NCBI GenBank assembly: GCA_041748075.1
Contig: JBGTDX010000127.1
Coordinates: forward strand, 37,425 to 101,424
Reading direction: 5' to 3'
Source of the DNA: JBGSYJ01 sp041748075
Lineage (GTDB): Bacteria > Acidobacteriota > Thermoanaerobaculia > Gp7-AA8
Length of the DNA stretch: 64,000 nt
The translations under genes were made by a program, and so were the position numbers. Numbering within the stretch: position 1 is the stretch's first letter; the number at the start of each line of letters is the position of its first letter. Below the pieces are notes generated by a model, which made no database searches, was not told the origin of the DNA, and saw nothing but the letters and a program-made list of their open reading frames with translations. Positions 49,290 to 56,425 of the stretch are shown here, piece by piece.

Positions 49290-49381
49290 AGAAGGATGAA
49301 AGATGAAAGATGAAAGATGAAGAGAACAGGATGAAGGGTGAAGAGTGAAGGGTGAAGAGTGAAGGGTGAAGAGTGAAGGAT
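49290..49381 (+). repeat. Heptamer tandem repeat, mixed units
   Basis: GATGAAA units (four) are followed by GATGAAG and then by six or more TGAAGGG/TGAAGAG units. The array sits between tilS and the CAU tRNA, in the tilS leader. Confidence 0.85.
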
Positions 49382-49407
49382 AAACCCACGAACGGGTGGG
49401 CGGTGGG

Positions 49408-49533
49408 ACCCAGAACCCAGAACCGTGCGGCCGGGAGGGTGGGCAGAACTCAGAACCGGCGGGGTGGTGGGACCCAGAACTCAGAACCGGGCGGGGTGGT
49501 GGGACCCAGAACTCAGAACCGGCGGGGCGGCGG
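49408..49533 (+). repeat. Tandem repeat of about 32-34 bp with CAGAACTCAGAACCGG core
   Basis: The core CAGAACTCAGAACCGG plus a CGGGGTGGTGGGACC linker occurs three times, preceded by a diverged copy (CCCAGAACCCAGAACC). A related shorter copy lies at 19805-19853. It ends 2 bp before the tRNA CCA end. Units are nearly identical with no unique spacers, so it is not a CRISPR array. Confidence 0.8.
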
Positions 49534-49535
49534 GT

Positions 49536-49612
49536 TGGTGGCGGTGACTGGAGTCGAACCAGTGACCTAGCGCTTATGAGACGCCCGCTCTAACCATCTG
49601 AGCTACACCGCC
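49536..49612 (-). tRNA. tRNA with CAT anticodon (elongator Met or Ile2)
   Basis: On the minus strand: acceptor GGCGGTG/CACCGCC, D-stem GCTC/GAGC, anticodon stem GGCGT/GCGCT with loop CTCATAA (anticodon CAT), T-stem ACTGG/CCAGT, and an encoded ACCA end. The G1-C72 pair and the absence of three G-C pairs at the base of the anticodon stem rule out initiator tRNA. It could be elongator tRNA-Met or the lysidine-modified tRNA-Ile2; the T-arm resembles Ile2 and tilS is the next gene on the strand, but this is not decisive. Confidence 0.9.
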
Positions 49613-49759
49613 TTTGATGAAGCCGCCCGATTCTAGTGACCCCCCGGGATGAAAGCAATGTCCCACGAGGCGCTGACCACGGCTCTCCGGCGCAAGTCTG
49701 CCTGCGAGGGAATATACTGAACAGCGGAGCGAGGCTCTAATAATCCAGACCGGGATCCA

Positions 49760-50011
49760 ATGGACAACTTCTTCGAAGACGAAATTGACGAGAGCCTCCA
49801 GGACGAGTTCCCCGAGCGCGCCTGCTACAAGTGCGGCGACGACATCGAGAACGTGCAGCTCGAGATCTGCCGTATCTGCCTCAAAGAGTTCTGCGCCGAT
49901 TGTTCGTACAAAGGTCCATGGGGACGATTCTGTTCCGAGGGATGCAACGAGTCATTCATGTTTGGAGACGAAGATGACGAAGACAGAGCGGAAGGTCTCG
50001 ACGGCGGCTGA
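49760..50011 (+). CDS. Small acidic zinc-ribbon protein, hypothetical
   Basis: The 83-residue protein has cysteine pairs spaced like a treble-clef or B-box-like zinc module (CYKCGDDIENVQLEICRICLKEFCADCS, then FCSEGC) between acidic ends. No known family is recognised with confidence. Its 3' end overlaps the hemB start by 38 nt, so the two are probably co-expressed. Confidence 0.7.
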   Translation: MDNFFEDEIDESLQDEFPERACYKCGDDIENVQLEICRICLKEFCADCSYKGPWGRFCSEGCNESFMFGDEDDEDRAEGLDGG

Positions 50012-51023
50012 GCCTGCGCGGTCGGGATCACGGCAGAGCGGGATTTCGAGACCTCGGCGACTACGCCGCAGCGCTGGAATGCGCGAGATGGTTCGCGAGA
50101 CGAGCGTCGACGCGGCGGACCTGATTCTGCCTCTGTTCATCGTTCCGGACTCTCGCCAGCGCAACGAGATCACCTCGATGCCGTCCATTTTTCAGAACCG
50201 TGTGACAGACGCGGTCGACGAGGCCCTCAGGGCACGGGACGCAGGAATCCGGGCCGTGCTTCTCTTCGGACTTCCGGAGCGGAAGGATCCGATCGGTTCG
50301 GCATCGTGGGATCCCGAAGGCCCCGTTCAGTCGGCGCTTCGCGCGATTCGAGAATCGGTTCCGGAAATGACGCTCATCGCCGATGTCTGCCTGTGCGAGT
50401 ACACCGATCACGGACATTGCGGCGTGATCGTCGAAAAGAACGGGACGAGCGACGTCGCCAATGACGAGACCGTGGAACTGCTGGCAAAACAGGCAGTCTC
50501 TTTTGCCGAGGCAGGTGCGGACTTCGTGGCCCCATCCGACATGATGGATGGGCGGATTGGGGCGATTCGCGGCGAGCTGGACGGCAACGGCTTCGGTGAT
50601 GTCGGGATCATCTCCTATGCGGCGAAGTATGCGTCGGGCTTCTATGGGCCGTTCCGCGAGGCAGCGGAGTCGGCCCCTCGGTTCGGGGATCGAAAGACGT
50701 ATCAGATGGATCCGGCGAACGCGCGGGAAGCGATGCGGGAGATCGAGATCGACATCCGGGAAGGCGCTGACATGATCATGGTCAAGCCGGCCCTGTCGTA
50801 TCTCGACATCATCCGCCAGGCGCGCGATCGGTTCGAAGTGCCGGTTGTGGCTTACAACGTCAGCGGCGAGTATTCGATGGTGAAGGCGGCTGCCGAGAAG
50901 GGATGGATCGACGGCCCGCGAGTCGCCGAAGAGATCCTGACGTCGATCAAGCGGGCCGGAGCCGATCTGATCATCACGTACTTCGCGCTGGAGTTCGCGG
51001 AGCGGCAGGCCAGGGAGCGGTAG
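49974..51023 (+). CDS. hemB: Delta-aminolevulinic acid dehydratase (porphobilinogen synthase), zinc type
   Basis: The 349-residue protein has the HemB core: RPRRLRRSAGMREMVRETSV, DVCLCEYTDHGHCG (Cys139, Cys141 and Cys149 of the zinc type rather than the Mg/Asp type), ISYAAKYASGFYGPFREA and MIMVKPALSYLDI with the two active-site lysines. It condenses two aminolevulinate molecules for haem synthesis. The ATG at 49974 (GGAG upstream) lies inside the preceding gene. It is convergent with the Fe-S operon. Confidence 0.94.
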   Translation: MTKTERKVSTAAEPARSGSRQSGISRPRRLRRSAGMREMVRETSVDAADLILPLFIVPDSRQRNEITSMPSIFQNRVTDAVDEALRARDAGIRAVLLFGLPERKDPIGSASWDPEGPVQSALRAIRESVPEMTLIADVCLCEYTDHGHCGVIVEKNGTSDVANDETVELLAKQAVSFAEAGADFVAPSDMMDGRIGAIRGELDGNGFGDVGIISYAAKYASGFYGPFREAAESAPRFGDRKTYQMDPANAREAMREIEIDIREGADMIMVKPALSYLDIIRQARDRFEVPVVAYNVSGEYSMVKAAAEKGWIDGPRVAEEILTSIKRAGADLIITYFALEFAERQARER

Positions 51024-51029
51024 CCGTAG

Positions 51030-51338
51030 TCACCCGCACCATACGGCCGCGACGGCATCGGGGTGATCGAGGGTGTATCCATCCTCGTCCTCGTTGTACC
51101 GGATGACCGCTCCGTCGAGATTCTTTGCGGACATGTCGTCGAGGGCGATGACGAGTTCGCCGTCGCGCACGAGGACATCGTCCTCGCGCGGTGTCGCTTC
51201 GAAGCTCAAGCGGTAGCCGCTGCCTCCGCAGCCTGTCGTGAAAGCGATCCGCAACACGCGGCCGTCCCGTTCGGCTGCGAGATGCCGGGCCGCGTCAGGT
51301 TCGAGAGAGATCGACGGGGCCTTCACCTGCGTGCTCAC
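51030..51338 (-). CDS. HesB/IscA-like (A-type) Fe-S protein with reduced cysteine set
   Basis: The 102-residue protein has the HesB fold pattern (ISLEPDAARHLAAE, LRIAFTTGCGGSGYRLSFEA, VIALDDMSAKNLDGAVIRYN). Canonical A-type proteins have C-xn-C-G-C; here only Cys37 and Cys101 remain, the latter in the terminal WCG. It may still bind a cluster across a dimer or be a degenerate scaffold. The GTG start overlaps the ferritin-like gene by 4 nt. It is the last gene of the lipoyl/Fe-S run. Confidence 0.75.
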   Translation of the reverse strand: MSTQVKAPSISLEPDAARHLAAERDGRVLRIAFTTGCGGSGYRLSFEATPREDDVLVRDGELVIALDDMSAKNLDGAVIRYNEDEDGYTLDHPDAVAAVWCG

Positions 51339-51841
51339 TCGGGGAGCCCGTGAATGATGATCGACTGCGCATCCTCCCGCTTCCACCAGTCGGGAAAAAT
51401 CCGGATCATCTCGAGCTCCCGTTCGAGCAGGGCGAGATTTGCTCGCTTGCCTGCAGCGATGTAACGGAAGAGATTCCGGGTGCTCTCGGGACCGGAGCTC
51501 ATGGCCTCGACGAGCTTCCTTTCCATCGTCCGTTCGCGGGAGATCAGCATCTCGGCAGTCTCGCGATACGAGAGATCACCTTCGAGAATGTCCTGAAAGT
51601 CGAGATCACCGCCGAGCTTGATGTGCATCCGCGGCGTGGCGGGATCGAGATAACGGATCTCGAGCAGATCACGGTGTGCGCGCTCGTTCTCCGCGAACTT
51701 CGCAAAAGTCTCCGCGGAGATCGGGTTCGGTAGATTCTCGGCGTGCTTGGCGAAAGTCTTGTACACGTCGACGGTGTACTGAAACAGTTCGGCGAGTAGG
51801 TTTGCGGCTTCGGGAGTCGTTTGTACTGCGGCTGTGCTCAT
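51335..51841 (-). CDS. Ferritin-like / rubrerythrin-like helical protein
   Basis: The 168-residue protein is all-helical with an ExxH motif in AENERAHRDLLEIRYLD and repeated Glu-rich helices (YRETAEMLISRERTMERKLVEAM; ANLALLERELEMIRIF). This suggests a four-helix ferritin-like fold, but the second ExxH expected for a full di-iron site is not evident. The C-terminus ends in DWWKREDAQSIIIHGLPE. Position between ferredoxin and an A-type Fe-S protein suggests a role in iron or Fe-S handling. Confidence 0.65.
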   Translation of the reverse strand: MSTAAVQTTPEAANLLAELFQYTVDVYKTFAKHAENLPNPISAETFAKFAENERAHRDLLEIRYLDPATPRMHIKLGGDLDFQDILEGDLSYRETAEMLISRERTMERKLVEAMSSGPESTRNLFRYIAAGKRANLALLERELEMIRIFPDWWKREDAQSIIIHGLPE

Positions 51842-51855
51842 GAGGCTCCTCGTGA

Positions 51856-52134
51856 TTATTCGATTTTAGCCACACGGATGACCACGTCTGCGAGTAGCTT
51901 CGCCTGACAGCTCAACCGATAAGGCTCTTCGAGTTCCTTATATATCTCATCAGGAGTCTGCGGGGACAGACAATCCCAACCTTCGACGACTTCGATCCTG
52001 CAGGTCCCGCAAGCCCCGTCTCCACCGCAGACCTGGCTGACGCACACGTTCATTTCTCCGGCGACGTCGAGAAGTCGTTTCCCCTCTGGAAAGTCTGCAG
52101 TGATCCCCTGATCTTCGAAGGTCACCTTCGGCAT
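51856..52134 (-). CDS. [2Fe-2S] ferredoxin
   Basis: The 92-residue plant/adrenodoxin-type ferredoxin has cluster ligands Cys36, Cys42, Cys45 and Cys76 (C-x5-C-x2-C-x30-C) and an extra Cys31. The start overlaps the lipA stop (TGATG), so it is translationally coupled to lipA. It may give electrons to LipA radical-SAM chemistry or to the ferritin-like protein downstream; both are inference. Confidence 0.9.
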   Translation of the reverse strand: MPKVTFEDQGITADFPEGKRLLDVAGEMNVCVSQVCGGDGACGTCRIEVVEGWDCLSPQTPDEIYKELEEPYRLSCQAKLLADVVIRVAKIE

Positions 52135-53048
52135 CAGGCGCCCTCACCGGAAGATTCTACGGCACGATGAGCCATGTACGAGCTTCGGACCAGGGGCGCG
52201 GACTCGACGTGGTGGAATCCGAGCTGCTTTGCCATCCTCCCGAGCTCCGAAAACTCGGCTGGTGTGTAGTAACGGCGAACAGGGTGATGACGCTCGGTCG
52301 GGGCGAGATACTGTCCCATCGTGAAGATGTCGACTCCGGCATTCCGCAGCTCGCGAGCCACGCCGAGGATTTCTTCTTCTGTCTCGCCCAGTCCCAGCAT
52401 GATGCTCGACTTGGTGAGCATGCCGGGAAAGCGTTCCTCGTCCGCCCATCGCAGAACATCGATCGACTGACGATAGCGCGCAACAGGGCGTACCTGTGCA
52501 TAGAGACGGGGAACCGTCTCGACATTGTGCGCGAGTATCCGGGGACGCGCGTCCATCACCGCCCGAAGGGCCTCGCGATTCCCCTGAAGGTCCGAGATCA
52601 GCACCTCGACTTCCGCGCTGGTGCCGGCGTGGACTGCTTCGATCGTTTTCGCGAAGTGGCTCGCGCCCCCGTCCGGGAGGTCGTCGCGGTTCACCATCGT
52701 GATGACTGCGTGGCGGACCTTCATTCTGATGATCGCTTCCGCTACGCGCTGAGGCTCATCGGCTTCCGGAGTGAGCGGGCTCCCTTTACCCACAGCGCAG
52801 AAGGTGCAGCGACGTGTGCAGATCTCACCGAGAATCATGAATGTCGCGGTGCCGGCGCTCCAGCACTCGAAGATGTTGGGGCAACGAGCCTCCTGGCAGA
52901 CAGTGTTCAGTGCCAGGTCGTTCATGAGCTTCGACACCGGCAGCCGGTCGAGATCGCCCGGAATGCGGACCTTCAGCCAGTCGGGACGCAACCCTGCCCG
53001 CTTGTTCACGGGCGCGTTCGTTCGAATTGTTGGCTCCGACTCCGACAT
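52134..53048 (-). CDS. lipA: Lipoyl synthase
   Basis: The 304-residue radical-SAM protein has the LipA-specific auxiliary cluster cysteines Cys51, Cys56 and Cys62 (CQEARCPNIFEC) and the radical-SAM cysteines Cys77, Cys81 and Cys84 (CTRRCTFC). MVNRDDLPDGGASHFAKTI and the C-terminal FHHVESAPLVRSSYMA serine motif are present. It inserts two sulfurs into octanoylated lipoyl domains, using its auxiliary cluster as the sulfur source. It lies 31 bp after the LipB-NUDIX gene. Confidence 0.96.
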   Translation of the reverse strand: MSESEPTIRTNAPVNKRAGLRPDWLKVRIPGDLDRLPVSKLMNDLALNTVCQEARCPNIFECWSAGTATFMILGEICTRRCTFCAVGKGSPLTPEADEPQRVAEAIIRMKVRHAVITMVNRDDLPDGGASHFAKTIEAVHAGTSAEVEVLISDLQGNREALRAVMDARPRILAHNVETVPRLYAQVRPVARYRQSIDVLRWADEERFPGMLTKSSIMLGLGETEEEILGVARELRNAGVDIFTMGQYLAPTERHHPVRRYYTPAEFSELGRMAKQLGFHHVESAPLVRSSYMAHRAVESSGEGA

Positions 53049-53079
53049 CGTTCTCCAGACCGGCTGTTCTGCCCGCAGG

Positions 53080-54171
53080 TCAGGCCAGCCTCTCTTTCAT
53101 GTGTTCCAGCGAATCCCGGTCATCGCTCCATTTGATTTTTCCGCAGGCTTCCTCGAAGGTAAACCAGCCGTACGAATCATGTTCTTCCGAATCGAGCTCG
53201 ACCACGGAGTTCGATGATACGGTCGCAGAGAAGGTCAACTCATCGACGAACAGAATCGGGACATCGTCTCTTCCTAGGAATTTCGGGTCGATCGTAAACG
53301 ACTGCCGCAAGCCCTCCGGAACGGCGCGGATCAGCAGACCGGTTTCCTCCCGGCCTTCCCGCCTCGCGGCGTCCTCGGGAGACTCACCCGGTTCGATGCG
53401 TCCGGTGATCGGTTGCCAGAAATCGCCGTGAGGCCGGTGGAGCAGCAGCACCCTTCCCTCACCATCGTGAACCACGACCTTTACGATGCGAAGATCCGGG
53501 CTGGACGGCGGGACCATCTGCCGCTCGAACACCTCACTGAATTTCTGAACCAGAACCGGCCTGACTTCCTCGGTGGTCACCACTCTCCCCAGAATCTGTT
53601 CAATGGATGTCACTCCGGTGCCCTGGAGCCCACAGGGCGTGATGAGACGGAAGTGATCCAGGTTCGGGCGGACATTGAGTGCGAAGCCGTGCGAGGTTAC
53701 CCACCGGGCGATGCGGACGCCGATTGCGGCGACCTTGTCACGGCCCGCCCATACCCCGCGCATGCCCTCCTCGCGGATGGATTCGATGCCAAAGTGCCCG
53801 AGTGTTCGAATGATCACCTCTTCTATGTTCGTCACGTACCTGCGAATGTCGCGGCTGCCTTCTCCGAGGTGGATCAGTGGATAGCCGACGATCTGTCCCG
53901 GGCCGTGGTACGTAATGTCGCCTCCGCGCGTCGTTTCGTAAAACCGGATGCCGGAGGCGCGGAGCGCTTCCTGCGGAGCGAGGAGGTTTGCAGCGTCGCC
54001 GCCACGACCCAGGGTGATGACCGGTGGGTGTTCGAGGAGCAGCAATTGATCGGGGATCTCATTCTGCTGACGCAATGCAACGAGAGACTGCTGCATCTGC
54101 ATGCCGTTCTCATACGTCACGCGGTGGAGCTCACGCAGCTCACATGTCCGGTTCATTCGAGCTCTGTTCAT
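53080..54171 (-). CDS. lipB: LipB octanoyltransferase fused to a C-terminal NUDIX hydrolase
   Basis: Residues 1-215 are LipB: LLLLEHPPVITLGRGGDAANLL, RGGDITYHGPGQIVGYPLIHL, with catalytic Lys146 (RDKVAAIGVRI) and Cys180 (LITPCGLQGTGVTS). Residues 226-363 form a complete NUDIX domain with the box at 257-279 (GRIEPGESPEDAARREG, then REETGL) matching G-x5-E-x7-REUxEExGU. LipB moves octanoate from acyl carrier protein to lipoyl domains. The NUDIX partner substrate is unknown. The start overlaps the end of the CPBP gene. The E2 gene in the same run encodes a protein this enzyme should modify. Confidence 0.9.
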   Translation of the reverse strand: MNRARMNRTCELRELHRVTYENGMQMQQSLVALRQQNEIPDQLLLLEHPPVITLGRGGDAANLLAPQEALRASGIRFYETTRGGDITYHGPGQIVGYPLIHLGEGSRDIRRYVTNIEEVIIRTLGHFGIESIREEGMRGVWAGRDKVAAIGVRIARWVTSHGFALNVRPNLDHFRLITPCGLQGTGVTSIEQILGRVVTTEEVRPVLVQKFSEVFERQMVPPSSPDLRIVKVVVHDGEGRVLLLHRPHGDFWQPITGRIEPGESPEDAARREGREETGLLIRAVPEGLRQSFTIDPKFLGRDDVPILFVDELTFSATVSSNSVVELDSEEHDSYGWFTFEEACGKIKWSDDRDSLEHMKERLA

Positions 54172-54826
54172 CCGGCCTAGGTGCCAGACGCTTTCCGAGA
54201 ATGAAGCCGGTGATCACGTCATAGAGGAAGTGGACGACCACAGCGGGTGCGAGGCTTCCCGTGGAGCGGACCAGAAGGTGGAACACGACGGCAAAAACGA
54301 CGATGAATGCGACGTTCTTCCACCCCTGCACGATGTGCGCGAGACCGAAAGCCGAAGCGGAGATCGCCACCGCTATCCACCAGGAGCCGAGGCTGCGCTC
54401 GAGAAGTGTGACCATGACTCCCCGGTAGACGACTTCCTCTCCCATGGCTGCCGCGGCAGAGACGGCCACCCAGACGAATTGCTCACGCTGCGTCCCGGGG
54501 ACGAGCATGGCAAGGCGCTCCAGGGTCTTCGGTCCGGAGAACCGGACAAACACGAGCATCAGAGCGAGTGCAAGAGCGAGGACGGCGATGGAGATAACGA
54601 CAGTTCCGTATCCGTCGGATGCGGGGCGAAACAGCACAATGTCTTCGCGTCGAGCCACGAAGATTCCAAGAAGAAGAAGAGCGATCTGCAGGATGATAGC
54701 CTCGGCATAGAAGGCCATTCTGGGCAGTCTGAGACCGGCATCGAGTTTCTTCTTGCTCTGGTAGGCAAGCAGGGGGAACCCCACGCCAATGCCGGCGAGA
54801 AAGACGAGTGCAGTGATAGAGAGCAT
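54140..54826 (-). CDS. CPBP family intramembrane glutamic protease
   Basis: The 228-residue protein has about seven membrane helices and the CPBP motifs EEVVYRGVMVTLL (Glu-Glu-x3-Arg), ASAFGLAHIVQG (His) and VHFLYDVITGFI (His/Asp). Family members include CAAX proteases and bacteriocin-immunity proteins. ATG 54826 is preferred because the longer frame (to 54928) begins within a dispersed repeat. It lies between E2 and lipB, overlapping lipB, with no obvious link to lipoylation. Confidence 0.85.
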   Translation of the reverse strand: MLSITALVFLAGIGVGFPLLAYQSKKKLDAGLRLPRMAFYAEAIILQIALLLLGIFVARREDIVLFRPASDGYGTVVISIAVLALALALMLVFVRFSGPKTLERLAMLVPGTQREQFVWVAVSAAAAMGEEVVYRGVMVTLLERSLGSWWIAVAISASAFGLAHIVQGWKNVAFIVVFAVVFHLLVRSTGSLAPAVVVHFLYDVITGFILGKRLAPRPDEQSSNEPDM

Positions 54827-54912
54827 AGTCAATAGATTGACGTACTCGGATAGATGAGAAGCGTGTGAATCTTCTCCGGCTTGCGACACCCTCGGCGATG
54901 GGGCATCCTCTC

Positions 54913-54950
54913 GAATTCCGCTCGCCACCCCCGCTCACGCAGGGCGAGGG
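54913..54950 (-). repeat. Dispersed repeat, copy 2 of a two-copy family
   Basis: On the minus strand it reads CCCTCGCCCTGCGTGAGCGGGG, then GTGGCGAGCGGAATTC, as in 5384-5427. It lies between the E2 and CPBP genes. Confidence 0.55.
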
Positions 54951-54971
54951 TAAGCCGCATTACCGGATCTC

Positions 54972-56357
54972 CTACAACGCGTACTCGGCGTCTTCGATGA
55001 TCTGTCGGATGCGCGCCATGAACTGATCGGCCACCGCACCGTCGACGAGCCGATGGTCGAACGTCAACGAGAGGTAGGACATCGAGCGGATCACGATCGC
55101 GTCCCCTTCGTCAGTCTCGATCACGATGGGCCTCTTCTTCACGCCTCCGACGCCGAGAATCGCGACCTGCGGCTGGTTGATGATGGGAAGTCCGAACAGT
55201 CCACCGTAGACTCCTGGATTCGTAATCGTGAATGTTCCTCCCTGCACTTCATCCGGCGAGAGCTTCTTGGTTCGTGCGCGTTCACCGATGTCGCGGATCG
55301 CCTTGGTCAGTCCAAGGATGTTCTTCTCGTCCGCCCTCTTGAGCACGGGTACGATGAGTCCCCAGTCGAGAGCCACGGCGATGCCGACATTGATGTCCTT
55401 CTTGTAAACGACATTGTCGCCGTCGATGGAGGCGTTGAGGACCGGAAACTCGCGCAGAGCCGCGACGACGGCCTGCACGATGAAGGGGAGGTAGGTGAGC
55501 TTCGCGCCGCGCTCGTCGTATGCCTGCTTGTGCTTCTTTCTCAGATGCGCAATCGCCGTGAAGTCCACTTCGAACACGGTGCTGACGTGGGCGGATGTTC
55601 GCCGGGAGACGATCATGTGGTCGGCGATTTTCTTCCGCATCATCGACATTGGCTCGATGTGTACTTTCTCGCCGGGACCGAAGCTCACGGGCTGTGCGGG
55701 GCTCGAGCGCGGGGCACGCGCGGAGCTCGCGGCGGCAGCGGGACGCTTGTCCCGGTCAGGTGGCGATTCGATGAACTGCAGGATGTCCTTCTTGGTCACG
55801 CGGCCCGAGACACCCGACCCCGCGATCTTCGAGATGTCGACGTCGTTTTCCTTCGCGATCTTTCTCACCAGTGGTGACGAACGGGTGCGTCTACGCTCTT
55901 CGAGGGTCGCCACCTTGTCTTCCTCTTCGTCGTCTTCGTCACCGGCAGGCGCCTCCTGCTGGTGCGGCGGATCAGCAACGGCATGCTCGTCGCTCTCGCC
56001 GCCGGTGGCTTCCTGGGCCACTTCGTTACGAGTGGAAAGGTCCGCTGAGCTCTGCTCTGCCGCATTCGGATCACCCTCGGGTGCCTGTTCCTGCTTCGGT
56101 GGCGCCGCGGACGCTTCCCCCGCTCCCGCGAGACGCGCGACCACCGCATTCACCGGAACGGTCTCGCCTTCGGCTACCAGAACTTCCGAAAGCGTTCCGG
56201 CGGCCGGAGAGGGGATCTCCGCGTCGACCTTGTCGGTCGAGATCTCGAACAGCGGCTCGTCCCGCTCCACAGCGTCTCCAACTTTTTTCATCCAGCGGAT
56301 GACGGTTCCCTCCGCGATGGACTCTCCCATCTGAGGCATGATGACGTCGATTGCCAT
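54972..56357 (-). CDS. Dihydrolipoamide acyltransferase (E2) of a 2-oxoacid dehydrogenase complex
   Basis: The 461-residue protein has one lipoyl domain (residues 1-77; lipoyl-lysine Lys43 in STDKVDAEIPS), a long acidic linker, a peripheral subunit-binding domain (about 159-195) and a catalytic domain with His435 in FDHRLVDGAVADQFM. It accepts acyl groups from E1 and makes acyl-CoA. It lies 68 bp after the lipoamide dehydrogenase gene on the same strand. The likely E1 is the fused protein at 10823. Whether pyruvate or a branched-chain oxo acid is used is unclear. Confidence 0.92.
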   Translation of the reverse strand: MAIDVIMPQMGESIAEGTVIRWMKKVGDAVERDEPLFEISTDKVDAEIPSPAAGTLSEVLVAEGETVPVNAVVARLAGAGEASAAPPKQEQAPEGDPNAAEQSSADLSTRNEVAQEATGGESDEHAVADPPHQQEAPAGDEDDEEEDKVATLEERRRTRSSPLVRKIAKENDVDISKIAGSGVSGRVTKKDILQFIESPPDRDKRPAAAASSARAPRSSPAQPVSFGPGEKVHIEPMSMMRKKIADHMIVSRRTSAHVSTVFEVDFTAIAHLRKKHKQAYDERGAKLTYLPFIVQAVVAALREFPVLNASIDGDNVVYKKDINVGIAVALDWGLIVPVLKRADEKNILGLTKAIRDIGERARTKKLSPDEVQGGTFTITNPGVYGGLFGLPIINQPQVAILGVGGVKKRPIVIETDEGDAIVIRSMSYLSLTFDHRLVDGAVADQFMARIRQIIEDAEYAL

Positions 56358-56425
56358 GATTGCTTTTTTCCTTTTCTCGCCGGGTGTTCCGGAACATCAG
56401 CCTGTCGTTCTGAGCGATGCGAAAG

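Noticed and set aside
49408..49533. CRISPR array or riboswitch
   Set aside because: Repeat units include the whole period, leaving no unique spacers, and no aptamer fold is apparent.
49536..49612. Initiator tRNA-fMet
   Set aside because: It has a G1-C72 pair and lacks the three G-C pairs at the base of the anticodon stem.
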